Origin: an uncultured Mycoplasmatota bacterium | GTDB lineage: Bacteria > Bacillota_I > Bacilli_A > RF39 > UBA660 | Assembly: GCA_900549625.1 (NCBI GenBank) | Contig: URPE01000029.1 | Span: 1 to 12,128 of the forward strand | Direction of reading: 5' to 3' | Length of the DNA stretch: 12,128 nt | In this document: positions 1 through 5,874 of the stretch, in pieces | Layout: each line of letters starts with the position of its first letter | Position numbering within the stretch: the first letter of the stretch is position 1 | Made by a program: the position numbers and the translations under genes | Notes under the pieces: model-generated | Seen by the model: only the letters and a program-made list of their open reading frames with translations | Databases searched by the model: none | What the model was told of the DNA's origin: nothing

Positions 1-90
1 TTTCTATATTACCATAGAAAGGATTTTCACTTTACACAAATTTATTTACAGACTCTAATTTCGAAGTTATGAGTTTTACAAGTCTAAATT

Positions 91-450
91 TCAAATCCAC
101 CTTGCTATATGTATTCTTCTTGTTGAATTTTCTAAATAATTATCAAATATTTTTATAATACTAACCACTATTGCCTTTAATATATCTGTACAACTCTTCT
201 TAATTTTAACTTGAACAATCTCTTTTTTTAGTTCTCTTCTAAACTCATAATCCTCAATATAACGCCCAAGTACATAATCAAAACGAACTAACTCATCTAT
301 TCCATCATTACCTTTTAAAACACTAACAAAATACTCTTTATATACTTTAATTAACTTAGCAGTTATTAAATCTTCTTGTAAATATTCAAAGTTAACTATT
401 CTTTCATAATTTTTACATTTATTAAGTACTTCTAATCTATCTACTTCCAT
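91..450 (-). CDS. Hypothetical protein, 119 aa
   Basis: I do not recognise this protein. The open frame extends upstream to a TTG at 495, but the ATG at 450 has an AAAAGGA ribosome-binding site 9 nt upstream, so I start there. The product is charged and probably helical in its first 90 residues (Lys, Glu, Asp, Tyr rich), followed by a short hydrophobic helix (DILKAIVVSIIKIF) and a basic tail ending HIARWI. No catalytic motif or signal peptide is visible. It is divergent from the vanY-like gene and stands alone, with about 90 bases of AT-rich sequence to the window edge. Base composition matches the surroundings. It could be a small regulator or membrane-associated protein, but nothing in the sequence decides this. 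Confidence 0.55.
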   Translation of the reverse strand: MEVDRLEVLNKCKNYERIVNFEYLQEDLITAKLIKVYKEYFVSVLKGNDGIDELVRFDYVLGRYIEDYEFRRELKKEIVQVKIKKSCTDILKAIVVSIIKIFDNYLENSTRRIHIARWI

Positions 451-483
451 TACATTCAATCCTTTTCTATTTTTCTTAAAATA

Positions 484-512
484 AGAATACACCAAATATA
501 TAAAAAGAGCAA
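484..512 (-). promoter_or_regulatory. Candidate sigma-A promoter for the 119-aa gene
   Basis: On the minus strand TTGCTC (507-512) is followed after 17 nt by TATTCT (484-489), about 35 bases upstream of the ATG at 450. Both hexamers are imperfect. The surrounding AT richness makes chance matches likely. Confidence 0.3.
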
Positions 513-536
513 TACATTTTATAACTTTTTTATATC

Positions 537-565
537 TTGTTTATTTTTTTAAATTAAAGTATACT
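537..565 (+). promoter_or_regulatory. Sigma-A promoter of the vanY-like gene
   Basis: TTGTTT (537-542), a 17-nt spacer, then TATACT (560-565). Transcription would begin near 572, almost directly at the AAGG ribosome-binding site (574-577), giving a leader of only about 15 nt before the TTG start at 588. Confidence 0.55.
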
Positions 566-587
566 TATAAAGTAAGGTTGTGGTATT

Positions 588-1556
588 TTGAAAAAGAAAA
601 AAAAATTAAGACTTAAAAAACAGGCTTATATCTTTTTAGCGATTATTGTATTCTTGATTGTTGGTATTATCCTTGGTAATAACTATTACAATGGCTATAA
701 ATATAAACAAACTAATGAATATAAATTAACCGTTAAAGGTTATACTCTAGATGAATCTAAAGATATCATTAATCATTTAAATGATGATGAAACAAATGAT
801 ATTTTAGCTAGGGATAAAATTAATGATCTAACAAGTCTATTAAATGAAAAATATTTTTTATATAAAAATTTAGATACTTATTTAACTTATAGAGAAAAAG
901 AAAGTGATTACACTCTAAAAGAAATCGTAGCTATTGTAAATGTTCATGCCAATAATAAATGGTATAACATTGAACTTAAAACTAATGAATCCCTAAATGA
1001 ATTAATGCTCGTTAATAAGTTTTATGCCCTAGCAAAAGACTATACACCAAAAAACTTAACTAATATTGGTCTTGATTATTCTTATGGTACTGAAGGCGAA
1101 AACAAATTAATTGACTATGCATATGAAGCATTTCAAGAACTATGGGATGCTGCTTATAAAAAAGGTTACTATTTAATGGTTACCTCTAGTTACCGTGACT
1201 ATGCTTCTCAAGAAGAAATATATAATTATCGTAAAACAACCCAAGGAGAAAGAAAAGCAGATGAAACAGCCGCCCGTCCTGGCCACTCAGAACACCAAAC
1301 TGGCCTAGTTGTTGATATGACTAGTAAAACAGAACCTGATGCTGAAAGTTTCACTGAAAGTAAGGCTTATGCTTGGTTAAAAGAAAATGCTTATAAATAT
1401 GGTTATATAGAACGTTACCCAGAGGGAAAAACTTATATAACAGGCTATAGTCCTGAATCATGGCACTGGCGTTATGTTGGTCGTGAAGCTGCAAAAGTAA
1501 TGCGTGATGAAGATATTACTTATGATGAATACTATGCTTATTATATTGAAAAATAG
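588..1556 (+). CDS. Membrane-anchored VanY/LdcB-family carboxypeptidase (peptidase M15B)
   Basis: This 322-aa protein has a basic N-terminus and one membrane helix (about residues 13-31), so the catalytic domain lies outside the membrane, facing the wall. The C-terminal 150 residues are a zinc D-Ala-D-Ala / L,D-carboxypeptidase domain. SSYR is at 200-203. SEHQTGLVVDM follows, with zinc ligands H236 and D243 (HxxxxxxD spacing). ESWHWRYVG carries the catalytic Glu (290) and third zinc ligand H293. Family members trim the terminal D-Ala from peptidoglycan stem peptides (tetra- or pentapeptide). The region at 40-160 between anchor and enzyme is family-variable. The start is TTG, chosen because AAGG lies 10 nt upstream and no better in-frame codon exists. 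No vanRS or vanHAX neighbours are present, so this is more likely routine wall maturation than glycopeptide resistance. The exact bond cleaved cannot be told from sequence. Confidence 0.9.
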   Translation: MKKKKKLRLKKQAYIFLAIIVFLIVGIILGNNYYNGYKYKQTNEYKLTVKGYTLDESKDIINHLNDDETNDILARDKINDLTSLLNEKYFLYKNLDTYLTYREKESDYTLKEIVAIVNVHANNKWYNIELKTNESLNELMLVNKFYALAKDYTPKNLTNIGLDYSYGTEGENKLIDYAYEAFQELWDAAYKKGYYLMVTSSYRDYASQEEIYNYRKTTQGERKADETAARPGHSEHQTGLVVDMTSKTEPDAESFTESKAYAWLKENAYKYGYIERYPEGKTYITGYSPESWHWRYVGREAAKVMRDEDITYDEYYAYYIEK

Positions 1557-1580
1557 CACTTACTAGTGCTATCTTTTTTT
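1549..1580. terminator. Bidirectional intrinsic terminator between vanY-like and HAD genes
   Basis: The perfect 8-bp stem ATAGCACT/AGTGCTAT (1553-1560 with 1565-1572) has a TACT loop. It is followed by CTTTTTTT on the plus strand and by TTTTT on the minus strand (A run 1549-1553). It overlaps the stop codons of both convergent genes. Confidence 0.85.
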
Positions 1581-2061
1581 ATAAAAATGAACTTATATGT
1601 ACCGTACTAAAATTACTATTATTCATAATGTTATTTAAAACACTAACAGTATCATCAATCATCACAAAATTTTTATCTGGTACTACTTGATACTTACTTT
1701 TTATATCAACCATTCTATCTAACTTTTCATTATCGTTATATACATACAAAACATGTTCTGGTAAAATACCATAGTTTTTAAGAACAAAATTCTTTTTTTG
1801 TCTAACTTCTTCTTCATTACTAACTTTAGTTATAACATAGACAAATTCTTTGTTTTTATCTTTAATAAAGTCTTGCATTACTTTAATAGGCTTTAAATCA
1901 TTATATACATCATGTTTTAACAAATAACTGTTCCACATATCATCATCATAAAAATAATGCGTATATTCTCCTAAATTAAGTCTAATAAGTACTCCATCAA
2001 TATCAAAAAAATAAATTGTTTTAGCATCATTAAATATTTCTTCAATCTTACTCTCAACCAT
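1579..2061 (-). CDS. HAD-superfamily phosphatase-like protein
   Basis: This 160-aa cytosolic protein carries haloacid dehalogenase signatures. Motif I is FFDIDGVL with nucleophile and acid D20 and D22. Motif II is probably T78 in VYVITK. Motif IV is VMIDD with the Mg-binding pair D136/D137. The short length and the DxDGVL start resemble the compact 5'-nucleotidase-like HAD proteins often left as 'hypothetical'; the cap is small or absent. The substrate cannot be predicted. The ATG at 2061 has AAAGGA 8 nt upstream. It lies 41 nt downstream of the wall hydrolase gene with a terminator hairpin in between, so it may be expressed only by readthrough or from a promoter inside that gene. Confidence 0.75.
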   Translation of the reverse strand: MVESKIEEIFNDAKTIYFFDIDGVLIRLNLGEYTHYFYDDDMWNSYLLKHDVYNDLKPIKVMQDFIKDKNKEFVYVITKVSNEEEVRQKKNFVLKNYGILPEHVLYVYNDNEKLDRMVDIKSKYQVVPDKNFVMIDDTVSVLNNIMNNSNFSTVHISSFL

Positions 2062-2076
2062 ACTACCATTCCTTTC

Positions 2077-2098
2077 AAAAAAGGTACCCTAAGGTACC
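2077..2098 (-). terminator. Intrinsic terminator after the lysozyme-like gene
   Basis: GGTACC (2083-2088) and GGTACC (2093-2098), each self-complementary, form a 6-bp hairpin with a TTAG loop on the minus strand. Six T residues follow (A run 2077-2082). The hairpin sits just after the stop at 2103 and just before the HAD gene's ribosome-binding site, so it could also attenuate readthrough into that gene. Confidence 0.65.
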
Positions 2099-2102
2099 AA
2101 AA

Positions 2103-2774
2103 TTAAGCATTTTTAATTTGTTCAATATAATAGTTTATTTTACTAGCCCATGTTGAACTAGCAGCATATTTTGTTCCAATAGTCTCTGGCGTTGTAAGTC
2201 CTTTTTGAATATAATTACGAGCTAAATTAGAAATCATAGCTTCAATACCAGCATCTAATGAATCAAACTTAGCATAAGAACCACATCCACCACTACCTTT
2301 CATACCACCAACATTATTACAAGATTGAACTAAACTACTACAAGTCCAATTACAACCAGTTTCATGTAATGTTATAGCAACAGCAAGATAAGGGTCAACT
2401 CCATATGAAATAGCATAATTAGCAAAACTACTACCATAACCACTTAAACTACTTTTCAAACTTAAATTAAGTTTATTAGTAAGCTCTTCCATTGTCATGC
2501 CATCATAGACAATAACTGGTGTTGCAGCTTTTAAACTAACAATTTCTATTTCCTGTTTAATAACAGTATCTTTTTTAACATTTTTTTCTTCATTTTGTAG
2601 GCTTTCCCTACTACTTTTTAACATAATAGCTTCTAAAAGAGGATTTACTCTTGTTGTTAACGTACTATCAAGTGATAATATTGTTAATCTTTCAACTCTA
2701 TTAGAAACAACTTGTATTAAACTAATTACGATTAAAGCAATACATATTCCCTTAACCGAGGGTAATTTTTTCAT
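2103..2774 (-). CDS. Secreted lysozyme-like / glucosaminidase-type wall hydrolase
   Basis: This 223-aa protein has a signal-anchor helix at about residues 8-24 and a variable linker (30-90). A C-terminal domain of the lysozyme-like (transglycosylase/glucosaminidase) type follows. The segment YGVDPYLAVAITLHETG places the likely catalytic acid at E138. It is followed by NNVGGMKG and by FDSLDAGIEAMISNLARNYI, features shared by peptidoglycan-cleaving enzymes of this superfamily. Four cysteines (141, 145, 152, 164) cluster around the active-site loop and could form extracellular disulfides. The ATG at 2774 has AAGGA 9 nt upstream and a near-perfect sigma-A promoter. It acts outside the membrane on glycan strands; which glycosidic bond is cut is not clear. 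It is a separate unit from dacB-spmA-spmB, although adjacent on the same strand. Confidence 0.75.
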   Translation of the reverse strand: MKKLPSVKGICIALIVISLIQVVSNRVERLTILSLDSTLTTRVNPLLEAIMLKSSRESLQNEEKNVKKDTVIKQEIEIVSLKAATPVIVYDGMTMEELTNKLNLSLKSSLSGYGSSFANYAISYGVDPYLAVAITLHETGCNWTCSSLVQSCNNVGGMKGSGGCGSYAKFDSLDAGIEAMISNLARNYIQKGLTTPETIGTKYAASSTWASKINYYIEQIKNA

Positions 2775-2810
2775 TCTAAACCATCCTTCTCTTTTCCGGA
2801 AAGTAATTAC

Positions 2811-2840
2811 ATTATACTATATCATATTCTTATTTGTCAA
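2811..2840 (-). promoter_or_regulatory. Consensus sigma-A promoter of the lysozyme-like gene
   Basis: On the minus strand a perfect TTGACA (2835-2840) and a perfect TATAAT (2811-2816) are separated by 18 nt. The predicted start near 2804 leaves a leader of about 30 nt containing the AAGGA site. The palindrome TTTCCGGAAA lies in the early leader. Confidence 0.85.
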
Positions 2841-2866
2841 ATTTTTTCTAATACACACGCAAACAT

Positions 2867-2878
2867 TTATACGTATAA
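2867..2878. repeat. 12-bp palindrome upstream of the lysozyme-like promoter
   Basis: TTATACGTATAA is a perfect palindrome centred about 35 bp upstream of the -35 box at 2835-2840 and 48 bp downstream of the spmB stop. It could be an activator or repressor site. It has no T-tract, so it is not a terminator for spmB. Confidence 0.3.
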
Positions 2879-2925
2879 GTGCTAATTTTCTCCGTAAATA
2901 AAAGGGATTAAAGAAATATACTATT

Positions 2926-3447
2926 TTATCCAAAAAAGATAAATGTTATTATAAAAGCCGCTATTATCCCCACTAAATCAGCAAATAATCCGGCTTGCAA
3001 AGCATGTCTAGTCTTAGTAATTTTTACTGACCCAAAGTATAAAGCAAGCACATATATAGTAGTATCAGTACAACCTTGTAAGTTACTAGCAAGTCGTCCC
3101 ACAAAAGAATCTGGCCCATACAAAGCAAAAATATTATTCATAATTGCTAAAGATGCTGTGCCTGATATTGGCCTTACAAAAGCCATTGGTAAAACACTTA
3201 TTGGAATATTAAACATACTAAGTAATGGTGTAAAATAAGAAAAAACAAATTCTAAAAAATGAGAACTTAAAAATAAATTAGTTGCAAAAACCATCCCTAT
3301 AACTGCTGGCGCTATTTTAAAAGTTGTTACTAACCCATCTTTTGCCCCTACTAAAAAAGAGTCATATATATTAACCTTTTTACTAATACCATAAATAATA
3401 ATAAATAACACAAATAACGGTACTATATAATTAGATACTTGATTCAT
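2926..3447 (-). CDS. spmB: Spore maturation protein B
   Basis: This 173-aa integral membrane protein of the nucleoside-recognition (Gate) domain family is close to the usual length of SpmB (about 178 aa in Bacillus subtilis). Characteristic segments are MAFVRPISGTASLAIMNNIF, YGPDSFVGRLASNLQGCTDT and FADLVGIIAAF, between four to five hydrophobic helices. With SpmA it is needed for proper dehydration of the spore core in B. subtilis; the molecular mechanism is not established. Its ATG overlaps the spmA stop by 4 nt (ATGA), and AAGGAG is 9 nt upstream, so the two are translationally coupled. No convincing terminator is visible downstream before the next promoter. Confidence 0.93.
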   Translation of the reverse strand: MNQVSNYIVPLFVLFIIIYGISKKVNIYDSFLVGAKDGLVTTFKIAPAVIGMVFATNLFLSSHFLEFVFSYFTPLLSMFNIPISVLPMAFVRPISGTASLAIMNNIFALYGPDSFVGRLASNLQGCTDTTIYVLALYFGSVKITKTRHALQAGLFADLVGIIAAFIITFIFFG

Positions 3448-4022
3448 TTACCCTTTCTCCTTTTAAAATAATCATATAAAAGTCCTGAAATATTAGAACA
3501 AAGAGTTGCTAAAATGCTAGTAATAATTATTTCTGTTGGATTATTAGAATTATACATAAGTCTAAGTGCTATAACAGTTGTTGGAATAATTGTTACTCCC
3601 CCTGTATTTAAGATAAGAAATGTTACCATTGCCTCGGTTGCCGTATCAGGTGTTTCATTATCATTTTGCATAGAAGCCATAGCTTTAAGTCCAAATGGAG
3701 TGGCAGCAGACCCCAGTCCCAGTGCATTCGCCGCAATATTACTAGCTATATAACCAATTGCCGGATGATTCGGATTTAAACTTGGAAAAAGTTTTGATAA
3801 AACTGGTCTTACTAAATTAGCAAACTTATCTAATAATTTAGAATCTTCAGCTATTTGCATAATACCTGTCCATAAAACAAGTAAAGGCATCATTTCTGAT
3901 AATAACTTTATCCCACCAAGTCCCCCCTTTAAAATCTCTTCATTTAACGTACTAACATTACCTGTAATAATTAAATAAAATGACCCAACTATAATGAAAA
4001 ATGCCCATATATAACTTACCAT
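3444..4022 (-). CDS. spmA: Spore maturation protein A
   Basis: This 192-aa integral membrane protein is the Gate-domain partner of SpmB. Recognisable segments are MVSYIWAFFIIVG at the start, NIAANALGLGSAATPFG and NTGGVTIIPTTVIALR. The open frame extends to an ATG at 4034, but that one has no ribosome-binding site. The ATG at 4022 is preceded by GGGTGAT at proper spacing and gives the MVxxIW N-terminus typical of SpmA, so it is preferred. It overlaps the end of dacB by 7 nt and the start of spmB by 4 nt. The gene order dacB-spmA-spmB is the same as in B. subtilis. It is a forespore/cortex maturation factor acting in the membrane. Confidence 0.93.
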   Translation of the reverse strand: MVSYIWAFFIIVGSFYLIITGNVSTLNEEILKGGLGGIKLLSEMMPLLVLWTGIMQIAEDSKLLDKFANLVRPVLSKLFPSLNPNHPAIGYIASNIAANALGLGSAATPFGLKAMASMQNDNETPDTATEAMVTFLILNTGGVTIIPTTVIALRLMYNSNNPTEIIITSILATLCSNISGLLYDYFKRRKGK

Positions 4023-5077
4023 GCCATCACCCATTTAAAGAAACGTACAAAGAAATTTTCCTTCTTATCACTCTTTTCCTCTTCTCTTTTATATAAACGA
4101 GCACTTGTAAGTAATTCGTTATTTAATAATACTTTTACATACCCAGCATCTCTACTATCATGATTTATCTCATACTTAACACTTACCTTATCTATTTCAT
4201 CAGGTTTTAAAAGAGCATACAAACTATTTTCTATATAATATTTCATTGGATCTTTATCTATATTTAAATTATCTTTATTTACTACCTCTACTCTTTCATA
4301 ATTTTTAAAAACACTTTCACATAAATTCTTGTGATCTGAAAAATCATTACCATCATTAAGAGTTACAACAATACAAGTCTTTTCATCTTTTCTACTTGCT
4401 GTTACTAAAGTTCTCCTTGCTTTTTCTGTAAATCCTGTTTTTCCTCCCAACATATTTTTATAACTAAAAAGTAACTTATTCTTATTTTTCCAAGTATAAG
4501 TTTTACCACTTGTTTTAGCCGTATAATTTTTAGTAGCAATAATACTACTAAATGTTTCATTTTTAAGAGCGTAACGCATAAGTATTGCCATATCATATGC
4601 TGTAGAAATATTACCCTCTCCCTTGTCATTTTCAAGGCCATGGTTATTAATAAACTTAGTATGACTCATTCCTAATTGATAGCTTTTTTTATTCATTAAA
4701 TCTACAAAATCATCCATATTAGCACTTACAAGATAAGCTATTTCTATCGCTGCATCATTACCACTTCTAAGCATTAACCCATATAATAGATCTTTCAAAG
4801 AAATTTCCTCATTTAAACTAAGATAAATGGCACTACCATAAGCTTTTAAGACCTCTTCCCCTACTTTTATAGCACTATCTAAAGACCCATTTTCTAAGGC
4901 TATAATTGCTGTCATTATCTTAGTTGTACTGGCAATAAGTTTTTCTTTATCTTCATTTTTTCCTTCTAAAATACGCCCTGTATCATAATCCATCACAACA
5001 TAACTTTCTGCTTGTATTGCTTCCACTCTTGGTATAAAGATTAATAATAAAAGACCTATAAAAAGTATTTTTTTCAC
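4016..5077 (-). CDS. dacB: Sporulation-type D-alanyl-D-alanine carboxypeptidase (PBP, peptidase S11)
   Basis: This 353-aa penicillin-binding protein has a signal peptide (about residues 1-23) and all three serine-DD-peptidase motifs: S50-T-T-K53, S105-G-N107 and K213-T-G215. It removes the terminal D-Ala from stem pentapeptides, lowering cross-linking. In B. subtilis the dacB product (PBP5*) does this in spore cortex. The last 30 residues form a charged stretch ending in an amphipathic segment (FFVRFFKWVMAW), the usual membrane anchor of this family. The longest frame begins at a GTG at 5086, but that GTG lies inside AGGTGAT (5082-5088), the ribosome-binding site of the second GTG at 5077, which I take as the start. 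It is the first gene of dacB-spmA-spmB. The symbol rests mainly on this gene context, since S11 paralogues (dacF, dacA) look alike. Confidence 0.9.
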   Translation of the reverse strand: MKKILFIGLLLLIFIPRVEAIQAESYVVMDYDTGRILEGKNEDKEKLIASTTKIMTAIIALENGSLDSAIKVGEEVLKAYGSAIYLSLNEEISLKDLLYGLMLRSGNDAAIEIAYLVSANMDDFVDLMNKKSYQLGMSHTKFINNHGLENDKGEGNISTAYDMAILMRYALKNETFSSIIATKNYTAKTSGKTYTWKNKNKLLFSYKNMLGGKTGFTEKARRTLVTASRKDEKTCIVVTLNDGNDFSDHKNLCESVFKNYERVEVVNKDNLNIDKDPMKYYIENSLYALLKPDEIDKVSVKYEINHDSRDAGYVKVLLNNELLTSARLYKREEEKSDKKENFFVRFFKWVMAW

Positions 5078-5093
5078 CCGTATCACCTGTTTA

Positions 5094-5101
5094 ATTGTAT
5101 G
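5094..5101 (-). promoter_or_regulatory. Sigma-E-like -10 element of dacB
   Basis: The minus strand reads CATACAAT, identical to the -10 consensus of the mother-cell sporulation sigma factor sigma-E, 16 nt upstream of the GTG at 5077. B. subtilis dacB is sigma-E controlled. No good -35 is seen at the expected distance (that stretch is the terminator T-run), and the leader would be about 10 nt, so this is suggestive only. Confidence 0.45.
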
Positions 5102-5126
5102 AAAAAAAGATGATTTTTAGTCATCT
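5102..5126 (-). terminator. Intrinsic terminator insulating dacB from upstream genes
   Basis: AGATGA (5108-5113) and TCATCT (5121-5126) form a 6-bp stem with a 7-nt loop, followed on the minus strand by seven T residues (A run 5102-5108). It ends transcripts coming from the AbiEii remnant / XRE region just before the dacB promoter. Confidence 0.6.
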
Positions 5127-5158
5127 AGAGTCTTATGTTTATCGTTATTCTTTATTTT
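5110..5158 (-). pseudogene. Partial copy of the XRE regulator's 3' end
   Basis: These 49 bases match the end of the XRE gene (5575-5623) at 39 of 49 positions by hand alignment. The match includes the GAC-TAA end and the next 10 bases. On the minus strand it reads KIKNNDKHKTLDD-stop against KIKDNDLSKNIGD-stop. It continues in the same frame as the AbiEii remnant, after that frame's TAA at 5186-5188. It is either a leftover of an older antitoxin copy or the product of recombination between the two sites. Part of it now forms the terminator stem. Confidence 0.45.
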
Positions 5159-5185
5159 TAAATAACCAACATTCTTATCAGTAAT

Positions 5186-5515
5186 TTAAGCAAAACTTTC
5201 TTTAATTATATTTAATCTAGCCTTTAAATTTTTAGGTAAATCTAATGTATCTCTTCTTTTAAAAGTATTATATATTGCTTTATATAGTTTTTCACCATCA
5301 ACATCATCATTCATTAACTAAAAAATATCATAAATATCTTTTGTACGCATATGTGTTTCTAATGCTTCTATTACCGTTTCAAGTTTTTCTATTATAACAC
5401 TATATTTACTAAATGCCATTATTTTAATAATACCTTCATCTATTAAACATTTATAACTATATTCAATCTCTTTTTGTTCCTGTGAGAAGGAAAAAAAATT
5501 TTTTTTCCTTCTCAC
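5186..5515 (-). pseudogene. Broken AbiEii/AbiGii-type nucleotidyltransferase toxin (C-terminal part)
   Basis: Two consecutive pieces in one frame match the C-terminal half of AbiEii-family toxins. The first (5318-5515) contains YSVIIEKLETVIEALETH followed by MRTKDIYDIF, corresponding to the family's 'aEKLetii...tRmKDfYDiy' signature. The second (5189-5317) contains GEKLYKAIYNTFKRR and DTLDLPKNL, the following family segment. A TAG at 5318-5320 separates them, so the frame is interrupted exactly inside the conserved block. The N-terminal nucleotidyltransferase domain (GSxxxD), which should fill roughly the first 150 residues, is absent. The 5' end instead runs into a 48-bp palindrome, and the apparent N-terminus VRRKKNFFSFSQ is simply palindrome sequence. 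In complete systems the toxin pairs with an AbiEi antitoxin (type IV toxin-antitoxin, phage abortive infection); none is present. It is very unlikely to be active. Confidence 0.7.
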
Positions 5516-5522
5516 AGGAACA
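5475..5522. repeat. 48-bp perfect palindrome with no spacer
   Basis: Bases 5475-5498 and 5499-5522 are exact reverse complements (24-bp arms). Each arm runs TGTTCC-TGTGAGAAGG-A8, so the centre is A8T8. The symmetry stops sharply on both sides (T opposite T). The T-run lies at the centre rather than after the stem, so it is not a standard terminator. It truncates the AbiEii remnant. It may be a small inverted duplication, a minimal mobile scar, or an assembly artefact. Confidence 0.9.
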
Positions 5523-5581
5523 TTATATTACTTGGTAATCTTCATGCAAAAAAAATTATGTTGTTACCTTCAATATGATTT

Positions 5582-5869
5582 TTAGTCACCTATATTCTTA
5601 GATAAATCATTATCTTTTATTTTTGTAATAGACAAAGTATAACCAAAAGGCTCTAATATTTTTATTAATGTATTTATTTGAGGATGCTTTTTACGATTTT
5701 CAATAACAGCTATCATTTCTCTTACCACATGAGCTTCCTTAGCCATTTCTTGCTGTGTTAAACCAAGTTCATTTCTAAGTCTAATAAAATCGCATACTAA
5801 ATTGTACTCTAAATCTATTACCTTTTGTTCATCTTGCATTTTTTGTATAAGATTATTTTCTTCAGCCAT
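5582..5869 (-). CDS. XRE-family helix-turn-helix regulator, antitoxin-like
   Basis: This 95-aa protein has a helical N-terminal arm (1-25) and a Cro/C1-type HTH domain at about residues 27-80. The segment GLTQQEMAKEA is the first HTH helix pair, VVREMIAVIENRKKHPQINTL covers recognition helix and following turn, and ILEPFGYTLSI closes the fold. This layout is common in HigA-type antitoxins and small phage-like repressors. The frame extends to a GTG at 5878, but GGGTGAT there is the ribosome-binding site for the ATG at 5869, which is preferred. It lies 5 nt downstream of the 218-aa gene and must share its transcript. The likely role is DNA binding at the inverted repeat overlapping their common promoter. 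There is no recognisable toxin domain next to it. Confidence 0.8.
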   Translation of the reverse strand: MAEENNLIQKMQDEQKVIDLEYNLVCDFIRLRNELGLTQQEMAKEAHVVREMIAVIENRKKHPQINTLIKILEPFGYTLSITKIKDNDLSKNIGD

Positions 5870-5874
5870 AAAAA

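Noticed and set aside
1..20. Hairpin TTTCTAT-ATTACC-ATAGAAA at the left edge
   Set aside because: A 7-bp AT-rich stem without a T-tract on either strand; chance level in such DNA, and its context is cut off by the window.
451..495. Upstream extension of the 119-aa gene to a TTG start
   Set aside because: The ATG at 450 has an AAAAGGA site at good spacing; the TTG has none.
588..1556. Vancomycin resistance gene
   Set aside because: The VanY-type motif alone is common in wall-trimming enzymes; no vanRS, vanH, ligase or vanX neighbours are present.
3514..3753. 79-aa plus-strand frame inside spmA
   Set aside because: Antisense shadow of a clear membrane-protein gene; no ribosome-binding site or independent support.
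4405..4641. 78-aa frame inside dacB
   Set aside because: Same-strand frame-shifted shadow of the dacB coding sequence, which has all its motifs intact.
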